A DNA stretch of 8,744 nucleotides from Desulfobulbaceae bacterium (GTDB lineage Bacteria > Desulfobacterota > Desulfobulbia > Desulfobulbales > SURF-16). Of this stretch, positions 1 to 5,936 are shown piece after piece. The notes beneath the pieces were generated by a model. It saw nothing but the letters and a program-made list of their open reading frames with translations, searched no databases and was not told the DNA's origin. Location: positions 1-8,744 of the forward strand of contig JANTGB010000070.1 of the NCBI GenBank assembly GCA_024763115.1. Reading direction: 5' to 3'. A program made the position numbers and the translations under genes. Each line of letters opens with the position of its first letter. The stretch's first letter is position 1.

Positions 1-2
1 CA

Positions 3-158
3 GGATTATTTTGGAAACGGGAACACGCAGAGAATGTCATCTTTCTACGTTCATTAGTTTTGACTGGTAAAATTAAAAATGCTTGCCGGAAAGCATTGGG
101 AATAGTGAGAACTATGTTTGATCTAAACACCATCAATAGCTTGCCTGTGGCTGCTTAA
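3..158 (+). CDS. C-terminal end of a probable transposase (5' cut by window edge)
   Basis: An open frame enters from the left edge and ends at a TAA at 156-158, giving 51 residues. The visible peptide contains FWKREHAENVIFLRSLVLTG and ends NTINSLPVAA. The pattern of Trp, Lys/Arg, His-Ala-Glu, then a Leu-Arg-Ser-Leu-Val-Leu-x-Gly helix resembles the C-terminus of some IS transposases (ISKra4-like), but the family assignment is from memory and weak. Support for a mobile-element origin comes from the 3' side: a terminal-repeat-like sequence lies at 448-512, the expected side for the right end of an insertion sequence. No start codon is needed because the gene begins outside the window. It could also be the tail of an unrelated protein. 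Confidence 0.45.
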   Translation, partial: GLFWKREHAENVIFLRSLVLTGKIKNACRKALGIVRTMFDLNTINSLPVAA

Positions 159-278
159 GATGTATCACTTTTTTGTATTGCACCCGACCACAATTAAAAT
201 ATGCTGACCTCTCCTTAAATTTCCAAAAAAATTATTTTTTCCTTGAAAAATTTTTATTTCTGTTTTTTTTTAATATTC

Positions 279-318
279 TGTAACTATTCAGGTAGGGGTG
301 AAAAACCGCCCCAACCAC
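279..318 (+). repeat. Inverted repeat, left copy (matches 2938-2976)
   Basis: The segment starts TGTAACTATTCAG and continues through a G-run (GGTAGGGGT) to GCCCCAACCAC. Positions 283-318 match the reverse complement of 2938-2973 at 33 of 36 bases. Each copy can fold through its GGGG and CCCC blocks. The pair brackets the radical SAM gene. It could be a terminal inverted repeat of a mobile unit or two independent insertions of a dispersed repeat. Confidence 0.7.
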
Positions 319-447
319 TGACCTGTATAACGGTGCCATGCTCCTGTTCAGAGGTAAGCGAACGAAGTGAGACTCCGTGTGCTTTAGCTGTGTGTGATAA
401 GGCCGGCGCAGCATACTAATACTATGCAAGACAGACTTATCGCGTGC

Positions 448-512
448 AGGTAAGCACCCTTAAAAACAGGCATAAACTTCGACTCCGGCTGAAGTGCAGC
501 TGAACAGTTACA
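448..512 (-). mobile_element. Probable insertion-sequence end
   Basis: Read on the minus strand this begins TGTAACTGTTCAG (512-500) and contains CGGAGTCGAAGTTTA (487-473), then GGTGCTTACC (457-448). The same order of blocks, TAACTGCTCA then CGGAGTCGAAGTTTA, occurs on the plus strand at 7614-7654, so this is a recurring element terminus and not chance. Its outward-facing end lies to the right, consistent with the right end of the element whose transposase tail is at 3-158. The exact element boundary and target duplication cannot be seen because the left end lies outside the window. Confidence 0.5.
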
Positions 513-588
513 TCGATTTTTCAGTAAAAACAAACATACATACATTGAATGTGCAGTCGTTCAATTCTCAAAATCAGAAGATATTATT

Positions 589-2919
589 ATGTCTGGAAAT
601 TTTCTTTTTTTGCATGTCAATGAATGGGCCGATTTTGAAACAACTGATGCCCTGCCCCTGTCCCAGGGATATATCCTGGCAAATCTGAAAAAACACGGCT
701 ACTCCGGTCATATTATCGGAGAATACAAAAACCGGCCCCTTGCTCCCCATGATTTTCACAATGAATTAAAACGCTTGCGACCTGAGGCCATAGGTTTTTC
801 GGTCTATGAAGAGAACTTCAGGCGGGTGCGGGTCTGGGCGCGGATGGCCAAAAGCCTTGATCCGGGCATTACCGTGGTGCTGGGCGGGCCCCAGGTCACC
901 TTTATGCCGGCCGAGGGCCTGGCGCAGATGGCGGAAGTCGACGTCCTCTGCCGGGGCGAGGGAGAAGAGGTTATGCTTAATATTGCCAGGGCTCTTGATC
1001 ACGGCAAACCGCTTACTGATGTTGCCGGTATATGCTGCCGCGTAAACGGCTCACTGGTTGAGACCGGAGAATGTCCGGGACTGGAAGAACTTGACAATTT
1101 GCCTTCCCCATATCTTGACGACACGATTGACTTCAGGGGAAAAAGCCGGGTGATTCTTCTCTCTTCGCGAGGCTGCGCCTCCTCCTGTACCTTTTGTTAT
1201 ACCCCCAGAGCCTGTGCGCGAAAAGTGCGCTATCATTCCGTTGAGCGTCTTATCGAGGAAATGAAATATCTGCAGAGTCAGGGGGTGAACGACTTCTGGT
1301 TTGCCGATCCCAATTTCGCCCAGTCCCGGAAACGACTGGAAACCTTCCTGGAGGCCATTATCAATCGGGTTCCGGGTGCTTCCTTCTGGTGCCAGACCCG
1401 TTACAATCTGGTGGATGGAAAACTTCTTGCCCTGCTGAAAAGGGCCGGAGCCCATACCATTGCCTTTGGCCTGGAATCAGCCCATGCCCCGACTCTTAAA
1501 CGGATCAACAAGAGGCTTGATCTGGAAAAAATGTCCAAGGCGGTCAGCCTTTCCCAGGATGCCGGCATTGATGTTGAGCTCTTTACCCTTTTCGGGCTGC
1601 CCGGTGAGTCGATGGAGAATGCCATGAGCACTCTTGATTTTGTTAAACGCAGCAAGGTCAGAGTCGAGGGCAATTCCATTTCTCAGCAGCTCCATGTTTT
1701 TTTCGGTACCCCGATCAGTGAAAACCCGGCTGAACACGGCATCAGCGCCTTACCCATGGCAAAACCAGCCTACCGCAGCATTTGCCGGGATTTTCAAACC
1801 GATAGCATGAGTGAAGAGGAAATCAGGCAAATGAGCCTGATCTGGCGTCTTAACCGGCAGGATTTTCACGATGATGTAGCCTCAGCCACAAACCTGTTCT
1901 CCATTGCCGGCTTTATCACCCGCCACAAAAAATATCTGGACAGCCGGCCGGAAGCGGACATGATGCTTTATAAAATTTACATGGAGCTTGATGAACCAGC
2001 TGCCGCCGCAGCCTGTCTTGAACGGCTGGGAAAAAAATTTCAGGGCAATAGCGAAGTGGACGCCCTGCTCACCGGGCCTTTCACCTGCTTTAAGACCAAA
2101 AGAAGGGCGATAGCCCACCAGGGATGCAAGGTTATTTTTGACTGCAAGGGGTTGATGCATGGGAGTGTTGTACCTGAAACGGAATGCCGGTTCAGTATAG
2201 CTACCCTGGGCAACAGCGTCCTTCTTGCTGATTTTGAAAAGGGGCTGATGGGGATGAAGGCGGGCAGTGCGTCTCAGTTTAATGTGGTCTTTCCTGAAGA
2301 TTACGGCAACAGCAAACTTGCCGGGCAGCGGCTTGTCTTTCAGGTCTATCTCTATCAGGTGCTGGAGCCGGTAATTTTTGCTTTGCCCGAAGAAATGGGC
2401 CTGAAAGCGGCAAAAAACATGTACCGGTTCGACGACCTGATTCACCTGAAAATGTATAATGAAAATCTCTATTACATGGTACTGCGCGACTCAGTTCTGC
2501 ACAGCTTCAGCGGTAATCTCAACGACATGGTGAGTCTGCTCAATTATTATCTTAAGCTGGGATTCATGGAAAAAGCCATGGACATTGCCTATTCCTTTCC
2601 CCGTGAGCCTCTCATCATGGGTCATGTCGGTCGCATCCTGCAGATAAACGGCTTCCCGGAGGAGGCCATTGAATTTCTTCTTTTGGCCGCCGACACCAAT
2701 GAGGAGATAGAAAACCAGCGAATCAAGGCTCATATTGCCTTAAAGCAGTACCGGGAGGCTGAAGAAGTTGCCGGTGATCCCCGCTTGGCCACCAGCCTGC
2801 AGACCATGAACCTGCGGGTTAAACTCGCCTCTCTGCTGGATCTGCCTGTGCCGGAATATCTGCGGCGTCTCGATCTTCTGCTGGACAGTCAAATAAAGAT
2901 GATGCGGGCCGGAATCTGA
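589..2919 (+). CDS. B12-binding-type radical SAM protein with an FKBP/trigger-factor-like domain and helical-repeat tail
   Basis: The 776-residue product is predicted to be a cytoplasmic radical SAM enzyme. Residues ~1-150 resemble the Rossmann-like B12-binding domain found in front of many radical SAM proteins (LGGPQVTF, then CRGEGEE), although the DxHxxG cobalamin-ligand motif is not apparent. The radical SAM cluster motif CxxxCxxC is C196, C200, C203, within SRGCASSCTFCYTP, followed by the usual barrel features (FADPNF, FGLES, FTLFGLPGES) to about residue 410. Residues ~505-592 look like an FKBP fold: VIFDCKGLMHG, then FEKGLMGMKAG, then VVFPEDYG and LAGQRLVFQV, as in trigger factor or SlyD. 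Residues ~625-770 are helical and TPR-like. The start ATG at 589 has only a weak purine-rich ribosome site (AGAAGA). The substrate is unknown. It is flanked by inverted repeats and convergent with dnaA. Confidence 0.88.
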   Translation: MSGNFLFLHVNEWADFETTDALPLSQGYILANLKKHGYSGHIIGEYKNRPLAPHDFHNELKRLRPEAIGFSVYEENFRRVRVWARMAKSLDPGITVVLGGPQVTFMPAEGLAQMAEVDVLCRGEGEEVMLNIARALDHGKPLTDVAGICCRVNGSLVETGECPGLEELDNLPSPYLDDTIDFRGKSRVILLSSRGCASSCTFCYTPRACARKVRYHSVERLIEEMKYLQSQGVNDFWFADPNFAQSRKRLETFLEAIINRVPGASFWCQTRYNLVDGKLLALLKRAGAHTIAFGLESAHAPTLKRINKRLDLEKMSKAVSLSQDAGIDVELFTLFGLPGESMENAMSTLDFVKRSKVRVEGNSISQQLHVFFGTPISENPAEHGISALPMAKPAYRSICRDFQTDSMSEEEIRQMSLIWRLNRQDFHDDVASATNLFSIAGFITRHKKYLDSRPEADMMLYKIYMELDEPAAAAACLERLGKKFQGNSEVDALLTGPFTCFKTKRRAIAHQGCKVIFDCKGLMHGSVVPETECRFSIATLGNSVLLADFEKGLMGMKAGSASQFNVVFPEDYGNSKLAGQRLVFQVYLYQVLEPVIFALPEEMGLKAAKNMYRFDDLIHLKMYNENLYYMVLRDSVLHSFSGNLNDMVSLLNYYLKLGFMEKAMDIAYSFPREPLIMGHVGRILQINGFPEEAIEFLLLAADTNEEIENQRIKAHIALKQYREAEEVAGDPRLATSLQTMNLRVKLASLLDLPVPEYLRRLDLLLDSQIKMMRAGI

Positions 2920-2937
2920 GGGGGAATATTTACCTCG

Positions 2938-2976
2938 GTGGTTGGGGCAGTTTTATACCCCTACCTGAATAGTCAT
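2938..2976 (-). repeat. Inverted repeat, right copy (matches 279-318)
   Basis: On the minus strand it reads ACTATTCAGGTAGGGGT (2973-2957), then a diverged 8-bp spacer, then GCCCCAACCAC (2948-2938). It matches 283-318 with three mismatches in 36 bases. It occupies most of the 76-bp gap between the convergent stops of the radical SAM gene and dnaA. Its GGGG and CCCC blocks can pair around the T-rich centre and might also act as a weak bidirectional terminator. Confidence 0.7.
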
Positions 2977-2995
2977 AAAGATTCGTAAGCTTCAA

Positions 2996-4327
2996 TTATA
3001 GAAACTCTTTCTTCAGCCTGTCGGAAATCAACTCAATCTGCCCCCTGATACTGCCGTTTCTGGCAATCTGTTCGGTGATGACCCGGACGGAATGAACCAC
3101 GGTTGAATGATCCCGGTTAAAGGCCCGGCCAATATCGGCCAGCGGCTGTCTGGTGTATTTACGGGCCAGGTACATGGAAATCTGGCGGGGAAAGGCAATA
3201 GTTTTTTTTCGCGATTTTGACCGAAGATCGTTAATTGTTACCTTGAACTGACCGGCAATAAAATTACGAATTGCCTCGGCAGTCAAGTCATTCTGGCGGC
3301 CAATGATGTTTTTCAGGGTTTCCTTGACTAAAGAGAGGTCAGGCTCGGCTTTAAGTAAGCCGCAATGGGCCTTTAAGCCGACAATCACGCTTTCCACCTG
3401 GCGGATATCCCCTTTAACCTGTTCAGCGAGAAAAGTAATCAGCTCTTCATTTAAAGGAAGCTGATAATTTTTTGATTTTCTGTTTATAATTAAAATCCTG
3501 GTTAACAGATCAGGAGGATTAATAGTGGTAATCAACCCGGAGGTTAACCGGGAACGGAAAGAAGAGTCAATGTTACTGATTTCCAGTGGCGTTTTTGAGC
3601 TGGTAAAAATAATCCGCTTTCTTCTGTCCAGCAGAAAATCTATGATTTCCGCCAGCTCAATCTGAGTCTTGGGCTTGCCGTTAATGGAATGAATGTCGTC
3701 AATCAATAGAATATCGCAGTTGTTCTGATATTTTTCCTTAAACTGAGTCATTGTGTTGCCCTGGATAGCTTTGACCATTTCGCCGGTAAGCTGCTGAGCG
3801 GTAAGGTAATGAAGCCTGGTGCCGGGGGCGTTATTCAAAATATGATGGGCCACGGCATGGGTAAGATGGCTTTTGCCCAGGCCGGTGCCGGCCTTGATGT
3901 AGAGACAAGAGCCTAAAGAGATGTCATTCATGGCCAGGGCCTCGCTGGCACCGTGGGCTACGGCATTACACTCTCCAACCATGAACTCATCAAAGGTATA
4001 ACGCGGGTGAAGAGCGCGAATGGTGGAATTAACTACGGGCATGGTCGGCAACCGCAATTGCTGCGGTTTGCCGGCGGGAAGAGCTCGGCGCAGAGATGGG
4101 TCAACCGTAAATTTAACTTCAATACCATCCAGGCCGGATTTTTTTAAACAATCCTTGATCTGCCCCATATAATTATTGACTATCCATGTGCAGAAAAAAT
4201 TATCCGGCCCGGCAAGTTCCAGCAGATGTTTGTCCTGATTAACACAGCATAAAGGCTCAATCCACAGCGAAAAAGCGCTGTTTGGCAGCATTTTAGACAA
4301 TTGTTCTTTAAGGTTCGACCAAATCAT
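2996..4327 (-). CDS. dnaA: Chromosomal replication initiator protein DnaA
   Basis: The 443-residue protein binds DnaA boxes at oriC as an ATP-dependent filament and opens the origin. Domain I spans ~1-75. Domain II is very short (~80-105). Domain III begins at HPRYTFDEFMVGE (~107), with Walker A GTGLGKS (147-153), Walker B DILLIDDIH (205-213), a sensor-1 region FTSSKTP (241-247), an SRL arginine-finger position (R260) and sensor-2 GDIRQVE (306-312, R309). Domain IV carries the box-recognition signature FNRDHSTVVHS (403-413). The variants (KS for KT in Walker A, DDIH for DDIQ) look lineage-typical, not degenerate. It is not followed or preceded by dnaN. The ATG at 4327 has no good ribosome site of its own; a leader ORF with a strong one overlaps it as ATGA. 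An in-frame TAA just upstream excludes a longer start. Confidence 0.95.
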   Translation of the reverse strand: MIWSNLKEQLSKMLPNSAFSLWIEPLCCVNQDKHLLELAGPDNFFCTWIVNNYMGQIKDCLKKSGLDGIEVKFTVDPSLRRALPAGKPQQLRLPTMPVVNSTIRALHPRYTFDEFMVGECNAVAHGASEALAMNDISLGSCLYIKAGTGLGKSHLTHAVAHHILNNAPGTRLHYLTAQQLTGEMVKAIQGNTMTQFKEKYQNNCDILLIDDIHSINGKPKTQIELAEIIDFLLDRRKRIIFTSSKTPLEISNIDSSFRSRLTSGLITTINPPDLLTRILIINRKSKNYQLPLNEELITFLAEQVKGDIRQVESVIVGLKAHCGLLKAEPDLSLVKETLKNIIGRQNDLTAEAIRNFIAGQFKVTINDLRSKSRKKTIAFPRQISMYLARKYTRQPLADIGRAFNRDHSTVVHSVRVITEQIARNGSIRGQIELISDRLKKEFL

Positions 4328-4371
4328 TGTGAATATTTCTTTAAGATTTTATAAGTTAATTTTTTAAGCAA
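4324..4371 (-). CDS. Possible 15-residue dnaA leader ORF
   Basis: A TTG codon (4371-4369) lies 8 nt after a GGAGG on the minus strand and opens a 15-codon frame, MLKKLTYKILKKYSQ, that stops at a TGA sharing bases with the dnaA ATG (ATGA overlap). This is the geometry of translational coupling. dnaA itself has no obvious Shine-Dalgarno at normal distance. The peptide is Lys/Leu-rich, but the AT-rich DNA would give that composition by chance, so the coding status is an inference from spacing alone. Confidence 0.35.
   Translation of the reverse strand: MLKKLTYKILKKYSQ
4328..4336 (-). promoter_or_regulatory. DnaA-box-like site
   Basis: ATATTCACA on the minus strand differs from TTATTCACA at one base. 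It ends exactly at the dnaA start codon, where bound DnaA could influence its own expression. Confidence 0.3.
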
Positions 4372-4379
4372 TTTCTTAA

Positions 4380-4384
4380 CCTCC
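4380..4384 (-). promoter_or_regulatory. Strong ribosome binding site upstream of dnaA leader ORF
   Basis: GGAGG on the minus strand, part of GAGGAGGTTAAG. It lies 52 nt from the dnaA ATG, too far to serve it directly, but 8 nt from an in-phase TTG whose short frame ends in overlap with the dnaA start. Confidence 0.45.
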
Positions 4385-4403
4385 TCAACATTATGGCATA
4401 AGT

Positions 4404-4431
4404 TGTATAAAAAAAACCCTCCGGCTGTCAA
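4404..4431 (-). promoter_or_regulatory. Candidate sigma-70 promoter for dnaA
   Basis: On the minus strand a perfect -35 TTGACA (4431-4426) is followed after 16 bp by TATACA (4409-4404), four of six matches to the -10 consensus. The spacer contains a T8 tract. The predicted start would be near 4397, leaving a ~70-nt leader that includes the GGAGG and leader ORF. Confidence 0.45.
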
Positions 4432-4469
4432 AGACATTTTGAAGCGATTTTTTAAAAAAAAATGTAAAG

Positions 4470-4478
4470 TTATCAACA
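4470..4478 (+). promoter_or_regulatory. DnaA-box-like site
   Basis: TTATCAACA differs from the TTATNCACA consensus at one base. It follows an A9 run and lies just upstream of the candidate dnaA -35 element. Confidence 0.35.
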
Positions 4479-4503
4479 GGCTGAAAATCCTTGCCAGATA
4501 GAC

Positions 4504-4549
4504 AAAAAGAACAAATACTCCTCTAATTGATTAAAAAAACGTTCTTTTT
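4504..4549. repeat. 9-bp perfect inverted repeat
   Basis: AAAAAGAAC (4504-4512) and GTTCTTTTT (4541-4549) are perfect reverse complements separated by 28 AT-rich bases. The loop is too long for a typical terminator. It could be an operator or a chance pairing in AT-rich DNA. Confidence 0.3.
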
Positions 4550-4698
4550 AAATAATTAATAAAAGGCCTATAATTCTGTAGGGTTATGCGAAAAATCCAG
4601 AACATGTTAGTGTTTAAGAAAAAGCTAAAGATTAACTTTTACTCTTCATAGCTCACGTTTCCTATAGTTTCCTCTTTTTTTTATTTTTTATTTTTTAA

Positions 4699-4707
4699 TG
4701 TGAATAA
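4699..4707 (-). promoter_or_regulatory. DnaA box (consensus)
   Basis: TGTGAATAA on the plus strand is TTATTCACA on the minus strand, a full match to TTATNCACA. It adjoins a ~25-bp T-rich tract. Confidence 0.45.
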
Positions 4708-4782
4708 TTTTTTAGTGGCAGTTAGTCTGGACATGGGCTATAGCTGTTTAAGGACTGCAGATCAGAACAAAAATATATAAGT

Positions 4783-4788
4783 TATAAT
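4783..4788 (+). promoter_or_regulatory. Candidate -10 element for nikR
   Basis: A perfect TATAAT lies 33 nt upstream of the preferred nikR start. No good -35 hexamer is seen 15-19 bp before it, so activity would depend on upstream AT-rich DNA or an activator. Confidence 0.3.
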
Positions 4789-4805
4789 GCTCTCATACCG
4801 AGAAT

Positions 4806-4818
4806 GGAGGAAAAAGGA
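4806..4818 (+). promoter_or_regulatory. Ribosome binding site that decides the nikR start
   Basis: GGAGG (4806-4810) and AAGGA (4814-4818) precede the ATG at 4822. The earlier in-frame ATG at 4804 overlaps the GGAGG and has no ribosome site of its own, so 4822 is preferred. Confidence 0.6.
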
Positions 4819-4821
4819 AAA

Positions 4822-5235
4822 ATGATAAAACGTTTTTCTATTTCGCTTGATGAAAAATTATTAACTAAATTTGACAACTTCATAAGCCGTCGGCAGTATG
4901 TAAACCGCTCTGAAGCCATTCGCGATATGATACGCAAATCTTTTGTCCGGGCTGAATGGGAAAATATCGACAAGGAAGTAATTGGAGTTATCTCTCTGGT
5001 TTATGATCATCACCAGCCGCAACTGCAGGAAAGGGTAACGGACTTACAGCATAAGTATCATCATAATATAATCTCCACCACCCATATTCATATGGATCAT
5101 CATAATTGTCTTGAGGTGATTATTATTCGCGGCAAGTCCCCGGAAGTGCAAAAACTGGCAGAAAAATTAAACGCAATCAGGGGGGTCAAGGATACTCATC
5201 TGGCTATGAGCAGTACCGGCGAGGCCCTGGATTAA
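4822..5235 (+). CDS. nikR: Nickel-responsive transcriptional regulator NikR
   Basis: The 137-residue protein is a ribbon-helix-helix repressor that binds DNA when loaded with nickel and limits nickel uptake. The N-terminal DNA-binding ribbon is MIKRFSISLD, followed by two helices containing NRSEAIRDMIR (residues 28-38). The C-terminal regulatory domain holds the four square-planar nickel ligands H77, H88, H90 and C96, within THIHMDHHNC, at exactly the spacing of E. coli H76, H87, H89 and C95. The length is normal. The start at 4822 is chosen over the ATG at 4804 because GGAGG and AAGGA lie between them and family members begin near this Met. No nickel transporter or hydrogenase gene is adjacent, so its targets lie elsewhere. 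It diverges from dnaA across the AT-rich region. Confidence 0.93.
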   Translation: MIKRFSISLDEKLLTKFDNFISRRQYVNRSEAIRDMIRKSFVRAEWENIDKEVIGVISLVYDHHQPQLQERVTDLQHKYHHNIISTTHIHMDHHNCLEVIIIRGKSPEVQKLAEKLNAIRGVKDTHLAMSSTGEALD

Positions 5236-5346
5236 CGTAACCAGTTGACTGTCTGATCTCGATGTCTCGTTTTGCTCGCTTATCGGCTGCGCTCAATCAG
5301 ACCTGCAATTTTCTAAACAATTTTTTGTTTTAATTTTTAAATCTCA

Positions 5347-5445
5347 GATCGCCTGCAGGCGATCATTAGTCGAGCTGCCGGAGGCCTCTTTTTTCAAGCC
5401 GATTCTTGGAAAAAAGCTCAGGCACTTACCTGGTGAGTAGTTAAG
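5347..5445 (+). repeat. Dispersed palindromic repeat, copy A
   Basis: The unit starts with the perfect 18-bp palindrome GATCGCCTGCAGGCGATC (5347-5364), continues through ATTAGTCGAGCTGCCGGAGG and CCTCTTTTTT to a TTGGAAAAAA block near 5407-5416, and ends with a reversed TAACTACTCA-type terminus (5434-5445). Positions 5351-5417 match 7907-7972 with about three substitutions and one single-base gap. This repeat fills much of the 240-bp nikR to 5476 gap. The remainder (5236-5346) shows only a 7-bp inverted repeat, GTCTGAT (5251-5257) with ATCAGAC (5296-5302). Confidence 0.75.
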
Positions 5446-5475
5446 GATTAATCATAATATAACCAACACGCTATC

Positions 5476-5835
5476 ATGAATATCAAAAGAAAGATGAAAA
5501 AAAATAAAAAGAACAAAAAACTGGCGGCGCTTAAATCAGAAGAAGCCATGATTGCCGGAATTATTGACGGCAGCCCGGACGCGATAGGTGTTGCCGTGGT
5601 CAGACTCGAATGCGGCTGCCGAAAAATGGCAGCACTTGACGAAAATGGAGATCCGGCCAGCAAGGTCATAATTTACCGGGATTCCTCTGAGGAAATATGC
5701 ACCAAATGTAAGGAAGATAATGGTGATTTCAGCCGGGTGATAGAAGAATTTATCCACTGGACAAAGGATGATATGGAAGAAGATGCCCGGCAGAAAATTC
5801 TGGTAAAGGTATTTGGCAGCCACACAGCCCATTAA
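5476..5835 (+). CDS. Small protein of unknown function with CxC and CxxC cysteine pairs
   Basis: I do not recognise this 119-residue protein. The first 20 residues are strongly basic (MNIKRKMKKNKKNKKLAALK). The middle is a compact region with two cysteine pairs, C47-x-C49 (ECGCRK) and C75-xx-C78 (EICTKC), separated by 25 residues, which could form a four-cysteine zinc or other metal site. The C-terminus is acidic (IHWTKDDMEEDA). There is no signal peptide or membrane segment. The Lys-rich start suggests nucleic-acid or membrane-surface contact, as inference only. The ATG at 5476 has no clear ribosome site; internal Met7 (5494) or Met25 are possible alternatives. It stands alone between nikR and the convergent amidotransferase gene. 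Confidence 0.7.
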   Translation: MNIKRKMKKNKKNKKLAALKSEEAMIAGIIDGSPDAIGVAVVRLECGCRKMAALDENGDPASKVIIYRDSSEEICTKCKEDNGDFSRVIEEFIHWTKDDMEEDARQKILVKVFGSHTAH

Positions 5836-5847
5836 CCTGAGGAGGAC

Positions 5848-5936
5848 TCACTCTTATATTTCTGTAACTGCTCACAGGGCACCGCATATTTCCGCTATCA
5901 GCCCGGTTTACGTATGACTATCACTCTTATATTTCT
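5848..5936. repeat. 16-bp direct repeat flanking a 57-bp insertion at the end of the amidotransferase gene
   Basis: TCACTCTTATATTTCT occurs perfectly at 5848-5863 and again at 5921-5936. The DNA between them carries TGTAACTGCTCA (overlapping the first copy, 5863-5874), the same terminal motif as the other repeats in the window. The right copy is inside the last codons of the minus-strand amidotransferase gene, so the event changed its C-terminus. Confidence 0.75.

Larger units (their letters stand above)
159..588. other. 430-bp non-coding stretch, repeat-rich
   Basis: No convincing gene is present between the transposase remnant and the radical SAM gene. It holds an AT-rich block (about 220-275, with long A and T runs), the 279-318 inverted repeat, a GGTAAGC-containing segment near 353-359 that recurs in other repeats of the window, and the element end at 448-512. 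Short open frames across it on the minus strand overlap these repeats and have no recognisable product. No clear sigma-70 promoter for the downstream gene is seen. Confidence 0.6.
4328..4720. other. Candidate replication origin (AT-rich, DnaA-box-like sites next to dnaA)
   Basis: This non-coding stretch beside dnaA is extremely AT-rich, with long A and T runs (4448-4462 and 4675-4697). It contains a consensus box TTATTCACA on the minus strand (4707-4699), TTATCAACA on the plus strand (4470-4478) and a one-mismatch box ATATTCACA (4336-4328) abutting the dnaA start. The 4699 box sits directly beside the longest T-rich tract, a plausible unwinding element. Only three sites are convincing, so this may instead be an autoregulated dnaA promoter region. 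Confidence 0.4.

Noticed and set aside
232..429. 65-codon minus-strand frame in the left intergenic region
   Set aside because: It runs across the inverted repeat and element-derived DNA and resembles no protein I know.
1882..2445. 187-codon open frame on the minus strand within the radical SAM gene
   Set aside because: It lies fully antisense to a gene with clear motifs, has no recognisable domain, and its composition fits an antisense shadow.
2920..2995. Dedicated rho-independent terminator between the convergent genes
   Set aside because: Only a short GGGG/CCCC pairing inside the repeat copy is present, with no proper stem followed by a T-run on either strand.
4793..4798. TCATAC, a half-site of the E. 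coli NikR operator, just before nikR
   Set aside because: The partner GTATGA half is absent at the required 16-bp spacing, and operators in this lineage may differ.
4804..4821. Upstream in-frame ATG for nikR adding six residues
   Set aside because: It overlaps the GGAGG that would serve the ATG at 4822 and lacks its own ribosome site.
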